A DNA stretch of 64,000 bases from a bacterium (GTDB lineage: Bacteria; Arandabacterota; Arandabacteria; Arandabacterales; Arandabacteraceae). The notes beneath the pieces were generated by a model that had not been told where the DNA came from, did no database searches, and was given only the letters and a program-made list of their open reading frames with translations. Every line of letters begins with the position of its first letter. Position 1 is the first letter of the stretch. Below are positions 17,230 to 25,612 of this stretch, in pieces. The DNA is taken from NCBI GenBank assembly GCA_029933125.1, contig JAOZOU010000003.1, forward strand, positions 292,542 to 356,541, read 5' to 3'. Position numbers and translations under genes: made by a program.

Positions 17230-18180
17230 CTATCTTTTGGAGGACGCGAGACGATCGCGGAACCACGCAACCGTCTTCTGGAGGCCATCCTCGAAGCTCA
17301 CCCTGGGATTGTAACCCAGGATCTCGGCAGCATATGTTATGTCGCCTTGAGAGTGGAGAACATCACCCGGCCTTGGATCCGTGTAAATGGGTTCAAGTCT
17401 TGTCTCCGTGAGATCCCAGAGCTTCCGAATGAGATCATTGAGGGTGTATCTTGTCCCGCAGGCAACATTTATGACTTTGCCTGGAGCAAGAGGTGATGTG
17501 ATGGCTGCAAGATTGGCTTCTATCGCATTGTCAATATATGTGAAATCTCTCGATTGATTGCCATCACCATAGACAATTGGTTTCTCCCCCCTAAGAAGGC
17601 GCGTAATGAAAATTGGAATAACAGCCGCATATTGAGAGTGAGGATCCTGATAAGGGCCGAAAATGTTGAAGTATCTCAGGCTAACGGTTTCGAGCCCGAA
17701 GACATCGTTGAAAACCTTGCAGTACATCTCACCAACAAGCTTTGAGACACCATAGGGTGACATAGGGTCAGGTTTCATGTCCTCCCTTTTGGGCAGAGTC
17801 GGGCTGTTGCCATATGCTGAAGATGAGGCGGCATAGACGAAGCGTTTGACACCAGCATCACGGGCAGCTACAAGGCAATTCAGCGTACCATCGACATTGA
17901 CCGCATTTGACCTTATGGGATCCTCAACTGACCTTACAACTGAGACAACCGCTGCGTGATGCAAGACGTAGTGACATCCCTTGGTTGCGTCTCTAACCGT
18001 CTGCATGCTGCATATGTCACCTTCTATGATTTTCACCCTCGATTGCAAGTCTTCCAAATTCTCCCGTTTGCCTGTGGAAAAATCATCGAGAATTACAACC
18101 TCCTCACCCATCGAGACAAGTTTTCTTGCAAGATTTGAGCCTATGAAACCTGCACCGCCCGTGATGAGAAATTTCGCCAT
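17230..18180 (-). CDS. NAD-dependent UDP-sugar 4-epimerase (WbpP/GalE-like)
   Basis: This is a 316-aa extended short-chain dehydrogenase: glycine motif ITGGAGFIGSNLARKL, catalytic serine region YAASSSAYG and YGVSK (YxxxK). The SVVRSVEDPIRSNAVNVDGT region resembles UDP-GlcNAc 4-epimerases of the WbpP type more than classical GalE. It lies just after the UDP-sugar dehydrogenase, so both probably make an activated uronic acid or N-acetyl sugar for a surface polysaccharide. Substrate is inferred. Confidence 0.88.
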   Translation of the reverse strand: MAKFLITGGAGFIGSNLARKLVSMGEEVVILDDFSTGKRENLEDLQSRVKIIEGDICSMQTVRDATKGCHYVLHHAAVVSVVRSVEDPIRSNAVNVDGTLNCLVAARDAGVKRFVYAASSSAYGNSPTLPKREDMKPDPMSPYGVSKLVGEMYCKVFNDVFGLETVSLRYFNIFGPYQDPHSQYAAVIPIFITRLLRGEKPIVYGDGNQSRDFTYIDNAIEANLAAITSPLAPGKVINVACGTRYTLNDLIRKLWDLTETRLEPIYTDPRPGDVLHSQGDITYAAEILGYNPRVSFEDGLQKTVAWFRDRLASSKR

Positions 18181-18186
18181 GTTCTC

Positions 18187-19512
18187 TTATATTCTCCTTA
18201 TCTTTGTTAGGCAATAGCCTCTTAGAGCATTTCGCGTGTCGACAATACGTTTGGCATGTTTAACGATCATGTCATAGTCGAAGGTGCTATGATCGGTGAC
18301 GATCACAACACAATCAAAGCTCCTTATGACACGCGGATTGAGGCGAACGCGCCTCATCCTTTCACCATCTACTTCTATGTTGGGAACATGTGGGTCGGCG
18401 TAGCTTACCTTTGCACCTTTCTTAAGCAGAATGCGCATTATGTCTATGGCTGGAGATTCGCGTGTATCACTCACATCGCGCTTGTATGCAGCGCCCAGTA
18501 TTAGCACTTTCGATGCCTTCATGCTCTTACGGTCATCGTTGAGACTATCGTTTATCTTGGAAACAACATAGTCGGGCATGCTCGAGTTGATCTGACCAGC
18601 GAGTTCGATGAAGCGCGGCTCGAAACCAGCCATCTTGGCTTTCCAAGACAGATAGAAAGGATCGATTGGTATGCAGTGCCCTCCTAGTCCAGGACCAGGA
18701 TAGTGTTTTAGGAAACCAAAGGGTTTTGTTGCAGCCGCCTCAATCACTTCCCAGACATCAATGTTCATTTTGTCACACATCAAGCACATCTCGTTGACAA
18801 GGCCGATGTTAACACTCCGAAATGTATTTTCGAGAAGCTTTACCATCTCAGCGACTGTGCTCGATGATACAGGAACAACGCTGGCTATGCATGTCTTATA
18901 AAGCTCGCATGCAATTCTGGTACATTGCTTGGTTACACCCCCCACAACCTTAGGAATTGTCGCAGTTGTGTAACGCCTGTTGCCAGGGTCCACCCTTTCA
19001 GGTGAGAATGCCAGGAAGAAATCCTTTCCTACCTGGAGCCCTCCTTGCTTAAGGCGTGGCAATATGACCTCTTCGGTTGTCCCAGGATAGGTTGTGCTTT
19101 CGAGGATAACAAGATGTCCCCTTCTAAGATGGGTCTTTATATGTTCGACGGCGTCGATGATAAAGGAGATATCAGGGTCCTTGGTCTTCCTCAAAGGTGT
19201 CGGTACACAGATATCTATCACATCACATTCCTTAAGAATCCCATAATCCGTTGTCGCTGAAATCCTGCCTTCCTTGACGAGGTCTCTCAGAAGATCTGAG
19301 GGAACGTCCTGGACATAGGAGATCCCCCTGTTTATGGATCTTACCTTCCTGGGATCAACGTCGATGCCATATACCTTGAGACCGGCCTTTGCCATCTCAA
19401 CCGCAAGTGGCAAGCCAACGTAGCCAAGACCAATCACACCAAGCTTTGCCTGGCGCTTTCTGATCTTCCCCTTCAATTCTTCGAATACGGTTTTCTTTCG
19501 CCGCTTAGCCAT
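18187..19512 (-). CDS. UDP-sugar 6-dehydrogenase (UDP-GlcNAc/ManNAc dehydrogenase family, WbpA-like)
   Basis: The 441-aa protein has the UDP-glucose/GDP-mannose dehydrogenase architecture: NAD-binding KLGVIGLGYVGLPLA, central VVPVSSSTVAEMVKLLENTFR, catalytic cysteine in GPGLGGHCIPIDP and C-terminal LGAAYKRDVSDTRESPA. It oxidises the C6 hydroxyl of a UDP-hexose or N-acetylhexosamine to a carboxylate. ATG 19512 has AAGGA 7 bases upstream although it lies 40 bp inside the end of the diguanylate cyclase gene. The epimerase follows after 6 bp. Confidence 0.9.
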   Translation of the reverse strand: MAKRRKKTVFEELKGKIRKRQAKLGVIGLGYVGLPLAVEMAKAGLKVYGIDVDPRKVRSINRGISYVQDVPSDLLRDLVKEGRISATTDYGILKECDVIDICVPTPLRKTKDPDISFIIDAVEHIKTHLRRGHLVILESTTYPGTTEEVILPRLKQGGLQVGKDFFLAFSPERVDPGNRRYTTATIPKVVGGVTKQCTRIACELYKTCIASVVPVSSSTVAEMVKLLENTFRSVNIGLVNEMCLMCDKMNIDVWEVIEAAATKPFGFLKHYPGPGLGGHCIPIDPFYLSWKAKMAGFEPRFIELAGQINSSMPDYVVSKINDSLNDDRKSMKASKVLILGAAYKRDVSDTRESPAIDIMRILLKKGAKVSYADPHVPNIEVDGERMRRVRLNPRVIRSFDCVVIVTDHSTFDYDMIVKHAKRIVDTRNALRGYCLTKIRRI

Positions 19513-20531
19513 ACCTGATTCCTTCCATGCCTTTTCGCCCTGTAAAGTGCCTTATCGGCACTGTTTATCAGCTTCTGAACAGCTTTGCCATCCTCAGGAT
19601 AGGTTGCTATCCCCATGCTTGCTGTTATCTTACCTGTGAGACTTTCTCCGGGGAACCTGTGTCTTTCAATCGCTTGCCTTATGCGCTCAGCTGCTAAAGC
19701 AGCGCCCATTTTGGTTGTTCTCGGTAGGATAGCTACGAATTCGTCACCTCCGTATTTGCACAGCATGTCAATCTTTCGCAGGCATTGACTTACCACCTTT
19801 GCGAGCTGCTTGATCACCCCGCTGCCTTTGAGATGGCCATGGACGTCGTTGTATTCTTTAAGCCCATCGACATCAATCATTATGAGTGAGAAGTTGTCGT
19901 TGAACCTCTCAGATCTTCCGATCTCTTTTCGGATGGCATCTATGAGAAAGCGATAATTGTAGGCACCGGTTAGACCGTCGGTTATCGAGAGTGTCTGCGT
20001 CCTTTCATATTCTCTTGCAGTCTTGAGCGCAACCCCCGTTTCCCTCGCCAATACTTTGAAAAGCCTCAGACGTTCCCTAGGTATGGTTTCTCCTGAAAGG
20101 ATGACACAGATCATGCCCAGGCTTGTATGGTCGGTCCTCAGCTTGGCTGCTGCAACAGGTTGTGATGAAGGGTATGTCCTCAGCCAGGTAAGCTTTCTGA
20201 GGTTCACCACCTTTCCGAGCGTTGTGAGAGATGTCCTGCGACTTCCAGATCCGGTCTTAACTGCACTTGCATCTACTTCAACTGCCTTGACTACCTGCCT
20301 CCCACCCCGACTCGGCTGTCCATAGCATATGAGAGCCTTGACACCTGCCTTCTCCATGACGATAAAAGCCGCCTCGCCTGAGAGGACCTCGCGGGAGCAC
20401 ATGAGAAGGGGTGAGACAATTCGCGTCATGGAAGCTCCTGTCGTAATCAAGCCTGTAACCTCTATAAATGTGGAAAAGACAAGATCGAGAATCTCCGACA
20501 GGGATTTTTCAATTTGTGTGGATTTTGCCAT
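19473..20531 (-). CDS. GAF-GGDEF diguanylate cyclase
   Basis: This is a 352-aa protein. Residues 1-175 form a GAF-like sensor. Residues 183-345 form a GGDEF domain with intact active site GGDEF at 261-265 (KYGGDEFVAILP), and the inhibitory I-site R252-x-x-D255 lies exactly five residues before it. It should therefore make c-di-GMP from two GTP with product feedback inhibition. There is no EAL or HD-GYP domain in the window. Its coupling to the UDP-sugar genes fits c-di-GMP control of polysaccharide, and the c-di-GMP-like leader at 1330 could be a reader of its product. Confidence 0.93.
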   Translation of the reverse strand: MAKSTQIEKSLSEILDLVFSTFIEVTGLITTGASMTRIVSPLLMCSREVLSGEAAFIVMEKAGVKALICYGQPSRGGRQVVKAVEVDASAVKTGSGSRRTSLTTLGKVVNLRKLTWLRTYPSSQPVAAAKLRTDHTSLGMICVILSGETIPRERLRLFKVLARETGVALKTAREYERTQTLSITDGLTGAYNYRFLIDAIRKEIGRSERFNDNFSLIMIDVDGLKEYNDVHGHLKGSGVIKQLAKVVSQCLRKIDMLCKYGGDEFVAILPRTTKMGAALAAERIRQAIERHRFPGESLTGKITASMGIATYPEDGKAVQKLINSADKALYRAKRHGRNQVWLSGERKPYSKN

Positions 20532-20542
20532 AGATGACGCCT

Positions 20543-20764
20543 TTATCCACTATCTCTCAGAGCAGCGAGAATCGTCTTGATACCTCTGTAGGTAAGCCAA
20601 GACGTTGCCAGTACGATTGCTAGCGGGAAATAGTAAACTCTCCGAATGGGAATACCCATCTTGGTCATTACGGAATTGAACTTGAACATCAAAACGATCA
20701 TGAGGGCTGCAACTGCAAGCAGGATAGCCCCACGGATTGTATCAGCGATGCACCTTGATTTCAA
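20543..20764 (-). CDS. Small two-helix membrane protein, unknown function
   Basis: The 73-aa frame starts at TTG 20764, with GGAGGG at 20773-20768 as ribosome-binding site; ATG 20776 overlaps the last base of tRNA-Arg. After a basic N-terminus (KSRCIADTIRG) there are two hydrophobic segments (AILLAVAALMIVLMF and FPLAIVLATSWLTY). I recognise no family. It ends 11 bp before the diguanylate cyclase and may be part of that operon. Confidence 0.65.
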   Translation of the reverse strand: MKSRCIADTIRGAILLAVAALMIVLMFKFNSVMTKMGIPIRRVYYFPLAIVLATSWLTYRGIKTILAALRDSG

Positions 20765-20775
20765 GTAACCCTCCA

Positions 20776-20853
20776 TGGTGCCCCCGGCAAGACTCGAACT
20801 TGCGGCACACGGTTTAGGAAACCGTTGCTCTATCCTAACTGAGCTACGGGGGC
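20776..20853 (-). tRNA. tRNA-Arg(CCT)
   Basis: The minus strand folds as a cloverleaf with acceptor GCCCCCG / CGGGGGC, anticodon loop TTCCTAA (anticodon CCT, reads AGG), T-loop TTCGAGT and an encoded CCA. AGG is a common codon in these genes. The next reading frame begins almost at its 3' end. Confidence 0.95.
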
Positions 20854-20855
20854 AC

Positions 20856-21374
20856 CTATTCATAATTTATGACAGAAAAGACATCATATTTGTCAAGAAG
20901 ATTTCTGCCGTTGAGGCCTCTAAGCTCGATGAGGAAGGCACAGCTTATAACTTCACCTCCCAATTTTTCAACAAGGTCAACAGCCGCTCTTGCTGTACCA
21001 CCTGTGGCAAGCAGATCATCAACAACGAGTACCTTCTCACCAGGCTGAATTCCATCTCTATGGACCTCGACAGTATCGGTTCCGTATTCAAGCTCATAGG
21101 TCTGCTTCTCAGTGGGAGCTGGCAGCTTGCCAGGTTTCCTCACGGGCACAAGGCCACAGCCAAGCCTATATGCTATAGCCCCACCGAGCAGGAATCCTCG
21201 TGCTTCAATACACACCACCTTATCAATATCGGCATTTTCATAACGTGAGGCAATGACTTCTATGGCTTTTCTGAAGCCATCGCCATCCTTAAGCAGCGTG
21301 GTAATATCGCGAAACAGTATGCCCTTTTTGGGAAAATCTGGGATGCTGCGAACAAGATTAGCAAGTTCTTGCAC
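20856..21374 (-). CDS. apt: Adenine phosphoribosyltransferase
   Basis: GTG 21374 is chosen as start because GGAGG lies 7 bases upstream; it gives 172 aa, the normal length. Family motifs include IPDFPKKGILFRDITTLL near the N-terminus, EARGFLLGGAIAYRLG and the PRPP loop VLVVDDLLATGGT. It converts adenine and PRPP to AMP (purine salvage). It ends 2 bp before tRNA-Arg and follows the acylphosphatase gene. Confidence 0.95.
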   Translation of the reverse strand: MQELANLVRSIPDFPKKGILFRDITTLLKDGDGFRKAIEVIASRYENADIDKVVCIEARGFLLGGAIAYRLGCGLVPVRKPGKLPAPTEKQTYELEYGTDTVEVHRDGIQPGEKVLVVDDLLATGGTARAAVDLVEKLGGEVISCAFLIELRGLNGRNLLDKYDVFSVINYE

Positions 21375-21399
21375 TCGCTTTCCTCCTTTCTGCTCTCCT

Positions 21400-21690
21400 T
21401 CAGAAGGCATAGTCGAAGCTCCTGAACTCGTTTTTGGGTTCTTCCCATTTCACATCAACGCGCTCAACATGGGCATAGCGAGGACCTATCTTGAGTTCCT
21501 CGATCAAAGCCCCAATGAGTGACCTATCTCCTTCAGCGACAACCTCAACACTTCCATCAGGTATGTTACGAACATAGCCCCCAAGCCCCAGGGATGTGGC
21601 TACATTACGCACAAAGTAGCGATAACCCACACCCTGGACAACTCCCCAAACTCTTATCCTTGCTCTTGCCCTTTCACCCATTTTCCTCAC
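21400..21690 (-). CDS. acyP: Acylphosphatase
   Basis: The 96-aa protein has the acylphosphatase signature WGVVQGVGYRYFVRNVA with the catalytic arginine, and YVRNIPDGSVEVVAEG carrying the catalytic asparagine. It hydrolyses carboxyl-phosphate bonds such as acetyl phosphate. Start may be GTG 21690 or ATG 21681. It overlaps the preceding gene by 4 bp. Confidence 0.95.
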   Translation of the reverse strand: MRKMGERARARIRVWGVVQGVGYRYFVRNVATSLGLGGYVRNIPDGSVEVVAEGDRSLIGALIEELKIGPRYAHVERVDVKWEEPKNEFRSFDYAF

Positions 21691-22178
21691 GAAGCAAGTG
21701 CCTTATTGACGGCTTCTTCAGCATCGTTTGCAGTCACTATGCCCGGATCAACATCCCAGGATCGCAGACTCACGACACGCTTCCCCAGGGCAAGCCCAAA
21801 ACTTATTTCAGAAAGTGTTCCGTAACGCCCTCCAACAGCTATAAGAGCGTCACATGTATGAGCAATAACGGCATTGCGCGCATGTCCCATATTGGTTGCA
21901 ATTGCAATATCGATGTAAGGATTGGCATCTGAACGCGAGCTTCCAGGAAGGACACCAACGGTCAAACCTCCACTCGCCTTGGCTCCCTTTGCTGCTGCTT
22001 CCATGACCCCTCCCAATCCACCGCATACAAGCACACAACCCTTTGATGCAATCAGGCTTCCAACCTTCTCAGCCAGCTCGAGCACATCCTGTGATGCCTC
22101 AGATCCACCGATGACACCAATAAACCTGGTCATGTTAATTTCACCAGCGAAAAGTTGGGTCTCATAGGGAAAAACCAT
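21687..22178 (-). CDS. LOG-like nucleotide-binding protein (TIGR00725 family)
   Basis: The Rossmann-like core reads FIGVIGGSEASQDVLELAEKVG, then CGGLGGVMEAAAKGA and GGRYGTLSEISFGLALGKRVV, matching the TIGR00725/LOG-like family. ATG 22178 (163 aa) has GAGGG 7 bases before it; ATG 22133 would give 148 aa, starting right at the conserved region. Relatives cleave nucleotide 5'-monophosphates or bind nucleotides, but the role of this subgroup is not established. Confidence 0.8.
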   Translation of the reverse strand: MVFPYETQLFAGEINMTRFIGVIGGSEASQDVLELAEKVGSLIASKGCVLVCGGLGGVMEAAAKGAKASGGLTVGVLPGSSRSDANPYIDIAIATNMGHARNAVIAHTCDALIAVGGRYGTLSEISFGLALGKRVVSLRSWDVDPGIVTANDAEEAVNKALAS

Positions 22179-22219
22179 TTCCTTTCCCTCGGAAATTCTA
22201 TCGGGCTTGCTTTTCAAAA

Positions 22220-22903
22220 TCAAGTTTGAGGCAGAGGTGCTCTCTGAGTGTCGCTCGTATCTAAAGTCAGAGTGACAAAGAAATCACGCGCTATGCGTTC
22301 GATGGTGAAGGTCTCAATGTGACATTTTTCAAGAAGTTCCTTTATCTGGTCACGTGTGTAAAGATAAAGATCGCACCTTCGGCGGTATCTTATCTTACGT
22401 TGCCATGCTAGCAATCCACCTGAAGCCGGAAAGCTCAGGAAAGCTTTATGTGTTGTAAGATCCTTGATCCTTGCCACTACTGCACCAGGTTCGGCTACAT
22501 AGTCCATAAATCCCATCGCTATTGAGTAGTCAAAGATTTCCTTAAATTCAAAAGTCATGAAGTCAGCACAAACGAACTCGCATACTTCAGCCACACCAGC
22601 CTGGGCTGCTCGCTTTCGAGCGAGTTCAATCATTGCAGGTGCAAAATCAATACCTAAAATGCGTCCAGCCCCTTTTATAGCTAAGGCAGTTGCATAGTGC
22701 CCAGGGCCACAGCCGATGTCGAGGATCTTTCTGCCTTCGACAGGGTGGCATCCCTCAAGCGTCTTGCGATATCTTATCATCATGCTTTGTCTAAAGAGCC
22801 TGTTTATCATCCTGTTCCAGAGGCTATTGCTCGTGCCGTAAATGGCGCTGAAGTCGTGAGCATAGGTGTCAAAGAAGGTAGATGTACGGGTTCTTGCCTT
22901 CAT
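22220..22903 (-). CDS. SAM-dependent class I methyltransferase
   Basis: The 227-aa protein carries motif I ILDIGCGPGHYATALA, the acidic strand ILGIDFAPAMIELAR and motif II (CADFMTFEF), typical of class I methyltransferases. Substrate is unknown. It overlaps the deacetylase gene by 4 bp (ATGA) and is followed by the LOG-like gene, so it lies in the envelope-glycan operon. Confidence 0.85.
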   Translation of the reverse strand: MKARTRTSTFFDTYAHDFSAIYGTSNSLWNRMINRLFRQSMMIRYRKTLEGCHPVEGRKILDIGCGPGHYATALAIKGAGRILGIDFAPAMIELARKRAAQAGVAEVCEFVCADFMTFEFKEIFDYSIAMGFMDYVAEPGAVVARIKDLTTHKAFLSFPASGGLLAWQRKIRYRRRCDLYLYTRDQIKELLEKCHIETFTIERIARDFFVTLTLDTSDTQRAPLPQT

Positions 22904-23748
22904 GCAACATTCTCCTCACACAATTCCACTTTGATAAAATCAATGAAGGTTGTGACTTCAAAGTCGTGCAGGATCTTTTGCAATTTAGGCTCTGTGGTTC
23001 TGAGATTGACATAGGATTTGAAGCGCCTTGCAAGGGACATCTGCATTCTTGGATGATCAGGGTCGACTTCCCTCGGGTGAACGTAGAAAACAACAGGACG
23101 TTTTTCACTCAAGACCTTGTGTGCCATCTTTCTTATCAACCCATAGGGGAAAAGTCGCAGGTAGCCACCGCCGAAAAGGCACAATGGTTTGCCAAGAATA
23201 TCAACAACCGAGATAGGGATTTCATAGAAAACCCTTGGCATCTCGACAACCTTGTAAGGAGCTCTCTTTTCAACATTCATCCCACCATGCTGTCTTGATG
23301 CTGGGAAGAGCGAGGAATCATAGAGAAAACCGGCTTCAATGAGCTTCTCAAAGAACCAGGGTGTTGCTTCAGTCAAGGAGAAACCAGCACCACGGAATCC
23401 CCTCACAGGCTTACCAATTGTGTCCTCAAGTATCTTCTTGCTTCTCGTGATATCATCGAGGAACTCCGATGGGGTCATCCTATATGCAAGCTCATGGAGG
23501 TAGCCATGCGATGCGATCTCATGACCATAGGTGTCAGCCTCAATTACAAGATGGGGAAATCTCTCAGCTATCCATCCTAAGAAGAAGAAGGTTGCCTTGG
23601 TATTGCATTGGGCAAGTATTTCAAAGAGCTTCATCATGCCAATTTCAATCCTTGATGGCAAATGTTCCCAATCGCTAGGTTTGGGTGCTCCCGGAACGTC
23701 AAGAATGTGAAACCAGTCTTCAACGTCAATTGATAGGATGCATCTCAT
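22900..23748 (-). CDS. Polysaccharide deacetylase, DUF3473 subgroup
   Basis: The 282-aa NodB-type domain has its first catalytic and metal motif in LSIDVEDWFH, the HxxxH in HEIASHGYLHEL, RGFRGAGFSLT and the late HPREVDP. The C-terminal DUF3473 segment and DVEDWFH start are characteristic of deacetylases in exopolysaccharide loci. It removes N-acetyl groups from a glycan intermediate. It overlaps the GT9 gene upstream and the methyltransferase gene downstream by 4 bp each. Confidence 0.9.
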   Translation of the reverse strand: MRCILSIDVEDWFHILDVPGAPKPSDWEHLPSRIEIGMMKLFEILAQCNTKATFFFLGWIAERFPHLVIEADTYGHEIASHGYLHELAYRMTPSEFLDDITRSKKILEDTIGKPVRGFRGAGFSLTEATPWFFEKLIEAGFLYDSSLFPASRQHGGMNVEKRAPYKVVEMPRVFYEIPISVVDILGKPLCLFGGGYLRLFPYGLIRKMAHKVLSEKRPVVFYVHPREVDPDHPRMQMSLARRFKSYVNLRTTEPKLQKILHDFEVTTFIDFIKVELCEENVA

Positions 23749-24911
23749 TTTGCACTACCCAGATGGTGATCTCTTACAGCTCTCCAGACATCATCAACAC
23801 TGATATTCTCCATGCATACAGGATTTGTGCACTCAGGGGCATGGCCTCTATAGATTTCGACGCAAGGGCTGCAATTGGCACCCTGATATACGCTCGTATT
23901 GAGCCGACCGAATGGTGCATATCTCTTCGGTGACTCAGGGCCGAAAATACCTATTGTGGGTGTTCCCATGGCTGCAGCAATATGCATCGGACCTGTATCA
24001 TTGCTGATGAAGATGCCACATTTTGAGATCAGATAAGCTGTTTGCTTGATTGAGAACAGACCAGCGACATTGTACACATTCCTCGCTCCACTCTTTTCAA
24101 TGATTTGGCTACAGTATTCTGCCTCGTCTTGATTGCCTGTAAGGAAAATGGTAAATCCTTCAGCACTGAGTCTTTTGATGAGATCTGCAAATCTTGTGCT
24201 TGACCAACGCTTGAATGGAGCCCTTATTCCTGAACCAGCATGAATTCCTGCAAGATTAGATCCCTTAAGGTCGAGGCGGACGAGCCAGTCGTCCACTTTG
24301 TTGCGGTCTTCTTCAGCCAATCTTATGGAGACGAGCTCCTCAAGATCGGCACTGTCAACTCCGAGTGGCTCTAACAAGCGAAGATAGGATGTCACCATAT
24401 GAGATTGGGGATCGAGGAAAACCGGATGTGTAAAGAGGTGCTTGCGTGGATTGCCATGATAGTAGAGGCCTATTCGCCTGGGGGTTCCTATGAGATAGCT
24501 AAGAATAGCAGTCGACTGGAAGTGCTGCTCGAAGTCGATTGTGCAATCCGGATTGAGATTTCTCAGACGTCGCAAGACATTGAAAAAACCGCGAATCCCA
24601 CGCTCCTTACCAAAGATGTCATAGATAATCATTTCGTCAATTTGAGGTTGATCCTCCAATATCCCGCTTGAAAGAGGGGTGGTAAGCACGCAAATCTTTG
24701 AACGGGGCAAATGTGTGCGCAGCCTGTCGAGTGCAGTTAGCATGAGCACCGCATCTCCAATTCCCACAAGTTTTATGGCAAGTATACAGCGAGGTTGGAA
24801 TGTAGTTTCGGTCTTCCCCCGCACTAAGCTTGTCAATCTGTCGAAAAGAGCAAGACTAGCTGTGAGACCTCTTCCGAGTGATCTGTCAAGGTTCCTGAGA
24901 ATCTTTCGCAT
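23745..24911 (-). CDS. Glycosyltransferase family 9 (heptosyltransferase-like)
   Basis: The 388-aa protein has the GT9 pattern: LAIKLVGIGDAVLMLTALDRLR at the start of the N-terminal domain and, in the donor domain, HAGSGIRAPFKRW and SNDTGPMHIAAAMGTPTIGIFGP. A late cysteine cluster (CSPCVEIYRGHAPECTNPVC) is common in this family. It likely adds ADP-heptose or a related sugar to the LPS core. It heads the run GT9-deacetylase-methyltransferase-LOG-acyP-apt. Confidence 0.9.
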   Translation of the reverse strand: MRKILRNLDRSLGRGLTASLALFDRLTSLVRGKTETTFQPRCILAIKLVGIGDAVLMLTALDRLRTHLPRSKICVLTTPLSSGILEDQPQIDEMIIYDIFGKERGIRGFFNVLRRLRNLNPDCTIDFEQHFQSTAILSYLIGTPRRIGLYYHGNPRKHLFTHPVFLDPQSHMVTSYLRLLEPLGVDSADLEELVSIRLAEEDRNKVDDWLVRLDLKGSNLAGIHAGSGIRAPFKRWSSTRFADLIKRLSAEGFTIFLTGNQDEAEYCSQIIEKSGARNVYNVAGLFSIKQTAYLISKCGIFISNDTGPMHIAAAMGTPTIGIFGPESPKRYAPFGRLNTSVYQGANCSPCVEIYRGHAPECTNPVCMENISVDDVWRAVRDHHLGSAK

Positions 24912-24992
24912 TGTTTCAAAACCTCAAAAGAGGCAATTCTTACAACAAGGATTCTAATCTAGTGTTGCGGGCTTCTCAAGGGCTACCAAGAA

Positions 24993-25026
24993 GGGGTCGG
25001 AGCACACAATTCTTGGCTCCGACCCC
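24993..25026 (-). terminator. Strong hairpin behind tRNA-Pro(CGG)
   Basis: GGGGTCGGAGC (24993-25003) and GCTCCGACCCC (25016-25026) form a perfect 11-bp stem with a 12-base loop. On the minus strand it follows the tRNA by 11 bases and is followed by TTCTTGG, a weak U-tract. It probably ends the 31840-25038 transcription unit. Confidence 0.6.
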
Positions 25027-25035
25027 GGCATTAAG

Positions 25036-25102
<67 letters not shown>

Positions 25103-25112
<10 letters not shown>

Positions 25113-25612
25113 CCAGATCCTAGTGCCCAATCGAAAAAGCTTATGGCGCCCTTTGCTGCAAAAGTAACTACCAAACCCGCAATAAGCACTCCAAGACCGA
25201 TACAGATGGCTGCCCACTTAAGTTTTATTCCGAATACGAAAGCTGCAAGAGCTCCTGTCCATGCACCTGTTACGGGCAAGGGTATCGCTACGAAGAGTGT
25301 CAAACCGATTGCCTCGTACTTCTCTACTAGTTTACCACGTTTCCGTGTTCTCGCAAATAGCCACTCAAGAAATCTGTCAAAAACGGGAACCCTCCGCAAG
25401 AAGCGTGATACGGGATCGAGAAGTAGTAAGATAGGGATTACGGGCACAAAATTGCCTCCAACTGCCAGCAGATACATTTTAGCAAGGGGAATGTTTGGAG
25501 CGAACTTGATTGCCCAAGGGATAGCCCCTCTGAGCTCGAGGATTGGAAGCATAGCCATAAGGAATACGATAGCCTCCTTAGGCAGACTACTTATCCATGA
25601 TATCTCATGCAT
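25103..25612 (-). CDS. COG2426 family membrane protein (putative small multidrug export protein)
   Basis: The 169-aa protein has about four hydrophobic segments and the family hallmarks ILELRGAIPWAI near the N-terminus and AIPLPVTGAWTGALAA in the middle. The family is annotated as a putative small multidrug exporter, but its transport role is not proven. The TAG stop lies inside the 5' end of tRNA-Pro, and the start overlaps surE by 8 bp. Confidence 0.88.

Noticed and set aside
20776..20863. N-terminal extension of the small membrane protein to 106 aa
   Set aside because: The extra residues are translated tRNA-Arg; the TTG at 20764 with GGAGGG is a better start.
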